DNA of 15,652 bases from Vulcanimicrobiota bacterium (GTDB taxonomy: Bacteria > Vulcanimicrobiota > Vulcanimicrobiia > Vulcanimicrobiales > Vulcanimicrobiaceae): positions 1 to 15,652 of the forward strand of contig DAHUYY010000021.1 in NCBI GenBank assembly GCA_027306845.1. The letters run 5' to 3'. Position 1 is the stretch's first letter, and the number at the start of each line of letters is the position of its first letter. The translations under genes and the position numbers were made by a program. The notes below the pieces were generated by a model. That model did not search any database and was not told where the DNA came from. It was given only the letters and a program-made list of their open reading frames with translations. Shown one piece after another: positions 13,804-15,652 of the stretch.

Positions 13804-14217
13804 CTAGCCGACCAATGCGCGGCGCTTACCGCAAGCGCCGTTGACGAAATCGACGATCTCTTGCAACGGTGCACCGGGAGTGAAAACCGCCTGCACGCCG
13901 CGTTCCCGCAGCGCCTCGGCATCTTCGGGCGGAATCGTTCCGCCACCGAAAAACACGATATCTTCAGCCTGCTGCGCCTTGAGTTGATCGAGGATCAACG
14001 GGAAGAGCGTCATGTGCGCGCCCGAAAGAATCGAGAGCCCGATACCGTCGGCATCTTCCTGGATAGCCGTCTGAACGATCTGCTCGGGCGTCTGAAAGAG
14101 CCCGGTGTAGATCACCTCCATACCCGCGTCACGAAGCGCGCGTGCGATGACTTTCGCGCCGCGATCGTGGCCGTCGAGCCCGGCTTTCGCTACGACGATG
14201 CGTAGGGGACGGTCCAT
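13804..14217 (-). CDS. Cobalamin-binding small subunit of a methylmalonyl-CoA mutase-type enzyme
   Basis: This is the stand-alone B12-binding domain (137 residues) that completes the two-subunit acyl-CoA mutase. It shows RIVVAKAGLDGHDRGAKVIA with the DxHxxG motif, whose His replaces dimethylbenzimidazole as the lower cobalt ligand. LSILSGAHMTLFP and VFFGGGTIPPED line the nucleotide-tail pocket. The full family domain is present. ATG at 14217 has GGAGG eleven bases upstream. A longer frame from 14415 adds non-family sequence antisense to nothing conserved, so I reject it. It follows the large subunit with a 38-residue ORF between them and precedes gltX by 48 bp. Confidence 0.95.
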   Translation of the reverse strand: MDRPLRIVVAKAGLDGHDRGAKVIARALRDAGMEVIYTGLFQTPEQIVQTAIQEDADGIGLSILSGAHMTLFPLILDQLKAQQAEDIVFFGGGTIPPEDAEALRERGVQAVFTPGAPLQEIVDFVNGACGKRRALVG

Positions 14218-14219
14218 CG

Positions 14220-14336
14220 TTATTGTTTCCTCCGTTTGCGCGCGAGCGCCGCAGCTTGTTCGAGCAACTCGCGCACGCGAATGAGCGTCTTGCGGACGCG
14301 ATGCCGCTCGAGTTCGTTGAGCACGGTCAGCGGCAT
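14220..14336 (-). CDS. Small basic ORF (38 residues) between the two mutase subunit genes
   Basis: ATG at 14336-14334 shares one base with the TAA of the large subunit gene (TAATG), and its TAA ends 2 bases before the ATG of the small subunit. The peptide reads like one amphipathic helix: MPLTVLNELERHRVRK, then RELLEQAAALARKRRKQ, rich in Arg, Lys and Leu. There is no own Shine-Dalgarno site, so expression would depend on coupling to the large subunit. The RKRRKQ tail coincides with the purine-rich ribosome site of the next gene, so its basic charge may be a by-product. I do not recognise a family. It could also be merely a spacer. Confidence 0.45.
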   Translation of the reverse strand: MPLTVLNELERHRVRKTLIRVRELLEQAAALARKRRKQ

Positions 14337-15652
14337 TAGAAAACCGACCGTTCGGTGTAGCGCCCGTAGACCGAGACCATGGTATCGACGATCTCGCCCT
14401 CGGTGCAATAGGCATTGACGCAGTCGATCAGGTGGGGCATGAGGTTGTCCTTCGGGTCGGCGCAGGCCGCCTTCAGGCGCCCGAGCGTCCGAGCGACCGC
14501 GTTATTATCGCGCGATTCGCGCACCGAGCGCACCGCGGCCGCCTGTTCGCGTTCGGTCTCCTCGGTGATCTTGAGGAGATCCATATCCCCACGTTCTTCG
14601 GGACGCGTGAAGTGATTGACCCCGACGATCACGCGATCTTTATTCTCAACCGAGCGCTGATAGCGATAACTCGCATCGGCGATCTCTTTTTGGAAGAACC
14701 CGGCTTCGATCGCTTCGATCACGCCGCCGAATTCTTCGATCTGGGCGAAATACGCTTCGGCTTGCCGTTCCATCTCGTCGGTGAGCGCCTCGACGAAATA
14801 CGAACCGCCGAGCGGATCGACGACGTTGGTAACGTTGGTTTCGTACGCAAGAACCTGTTGCGTGCGCAATGCGATCTCCACGGACTTTTCCGTCGGCAGA
14901 GCGAGCACTTCGTCCATCGAGTTCGTGTGCAGCGACTGAGTTCCGCCGAGCACCGCCGAGAGCGCTTCGTAGGCAACGCGCACGATATTGTTTTCCGGCT
15001 GCTGGGCCGTAGCGCTGCACCCTGCGGTCTGCGTGTGAAAGCGGAGCTGCCACGATTTTGGATCTTTCGCGCCGTATTTTTCGCGCATGCGACGGGCGTA
15101 GATGCGCCGCGCGGCGCGGAACTTTGCGATCTCTTCGAAAAAGTCGATATGTGCGTTGAAAAAATACGAGAGGCGCGGTGCGAACGAATCGACGTCCATA
15201 CCGGCCTTAATGCACGCTTCGACGTAAGCAAAACCGTCGGCGAGCGTAAAGGCCAATTCCTGAGCTGCGGTCGAGCCGGCTTCACGAATGTGATAGCCGG
15301 AGATCGATATCGTATTCCATTTCGGCATCTGCTCGGTGCAGAATTGAATCATGTCGACGATAACGCGCATGTGCGGCCGCGGCGGGAAGATCCATTCCTT
15401 CTGCGCGATATACTCCTTGAGAATATCGGCCTGAATCGTTCCGCCGAGCATCGCGCGGGGAATGCCTTTTTTCTCCGCAGCGGCGATATATTGTGCGACC
15501 GCGATTGCGGCCGGCCCGTTGATCGTCATCGACGTCGTGATCTTGCCCATGTCGATGCCCTCGAAGAGCACCTCCATGTCGGCGAGCGAATCGATCGCAA
15601 CGCCGCATTTACCGACCTCGCCGCGTGCGTGCGGCGCGTCGGAATCGTAGCC
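14336..15652 (-). CDS. Methylmalonyl-CoA mutase-type large (catalytic) subunit, cut by the window edge
   Basis: This adenosylcobalamin-dependent subunit rearranges methylmalonyl-CoA to succinyl-CoA, or a related acyl-CoA pair. The visible 438 residues start inside the family's GYDSD motif at the right edge and run to the stop. Landmarks are RGEVGKCGVAIDSLADME, TTSMTINGPAAI, GGTIQADILKEYIAQKEWIF, SISGYHIREAGSTAAQELAF, the active-site His in LRFHTQTAG, TAQQPENNIVRV, GGTQSLHTNSMDE, NVVDPLGGSYFVE and RVIVGVNHFT. The TIM barrel is therefore nearly complete and about 100 N-terminal residues lie beyond the edge. The ATG at 15577 is internal. As in archaeal and other two-subunit enzymes, the B12 domain is encoded separately, at 13804-14217. 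Substrate (methylmalonyl, ethylmalonyl, isobutyryl or 2-hydroxyisobutyryl-CoA) cannot be fixed because part of the substrate pocket is outside. Confidence 0.95.
   Translation of the reverse strand, partial: GYDSDAPHARGEVGKCGVAIDSLADMEVLFEGIDMGKITTSMTINGPAAIAVAQYIAAAEKKGIPRAMLGGTIQADILKEYIAQKEWIFPPRPHMRVIVDMIQFCTEQMPKWNTISISGYHIREAGSTAAQELAFTLADGFAYVEACIKAGMDVDSFAPRLSYFFNAHIDFFEEIAKFRAARRIYARRMREKYGAKDPKSWQLRFHTQTAGCSATAQQPENNIVRVAYEALSAVLGGTQSLHTNSMDEVLALPTEKSVEIALRTQQVLAYETNVTNVVDPLGGSYFVEALTDEMERQAEAYFAQIEEFGGVIEAIEAGFFQKEIADASYRYQRSVENKDRVIVGVNHFTRPEERGDMDLLKITEETEREQAAAVRSVRESRDNNAVARTLGRLKAACADPKDNLMPHLIDCVNAYCTEGEIVDTMVSVYGRYTERSVF

Noticed and set aside
14218..14415. 66-residue N-terminal extension of the B12-binding subunit
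   Set aside because: It is a low-information Arg/Ser/Ala-rich shadow of the mutase large subunit and the small ORF; the family domain starts at 14217.
1..15652. tRNA, rRNA, CRISPR, riboswitch, insertion sequence or phage attachment site
   Set aside because: I looked in the spacers, all 150 bp or shorter, and found no supporting structure, repeat array or terminal repeats.

Overview
The window is a gene-dense stretch of bacterial chromosome, about 60% GC by eye. It has no rRNA, tRNA, CRISPR array, insertion sequence or phage gene that I can see. Shine-Dalgarno sites, many GTG/TTG starts and 1-4 bp gene overlaps are typical of bacteria. The mix of genes (PRPP synthase, CTC-type L25 and Pth; a two-subunit B12-dependent mutase; a sedolisin lipoprotein) and many CGATCG-type words would fit a little-studied environmental phylum. 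Candidatus Eremiobacterota (WPS-2) or a neighbour in the Terrabacteria is my guess, at low confidence, because no rRNA marker is present.

Layout. 1-1146 (-): 5' part of uvrB, cut by the left edge. A 79 bp divergent spacer with two inverted repeats follows. 1226-4228 (+): prs, rplY, pth and an acetylglutamate-kinase-like gene, closed by a strong intrinsic terminator at 4231-4272. 4295-5545 (-): a secreted S53 (sedolisin) lipoprotein with an 11-bp-phased direct repeat upstream. 5696-8102 (-): a GAF-GGDEF diguanylate cyclase followed by a degenerate M48/STE24-like membrane protein. 8101-10948 (+): a TPR/ATP-grasp protein and a group II PLP decarboxylase whose reading frames overlap. 10940-15652 (-): a tight operon read right to left, with the mutase large subunit (cut by the right edge), a 38-residue small ORF, the B12-binding subunit, gltX and glmU.

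How the genes work together. prs, rplY, pth, glmU and gltX are housekeeping genes for PRPP supply, translation and cell-wall precursor synthesis. In Bacillota glmU-prs-ctc-pth are often contiguous. Here an approximately 6.7 kb accessory block separates glmU from the other three, and glmU lies on the other strand. The mutase genes link propionyl/branched acyl-CoA carbon to the TCA cycle or a related pathway.

Most notable points. pth has no ATG, GTG or TTG start before its conserved N-terminus, and a perfect hairpin covers its start region. Two proteins keep an enzyme fold but have lost catalytic residues (an ArgB-like protein, and an M48 protein with RERAF in place of HExxH). The ATP-grasp and decarboxylase genes form a possible small biosynthetic module whose first gene starts back-to-back with the cyclase. 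The uvrB-prs spacer holds a GAAC-N5-GTTC inverted repeat.
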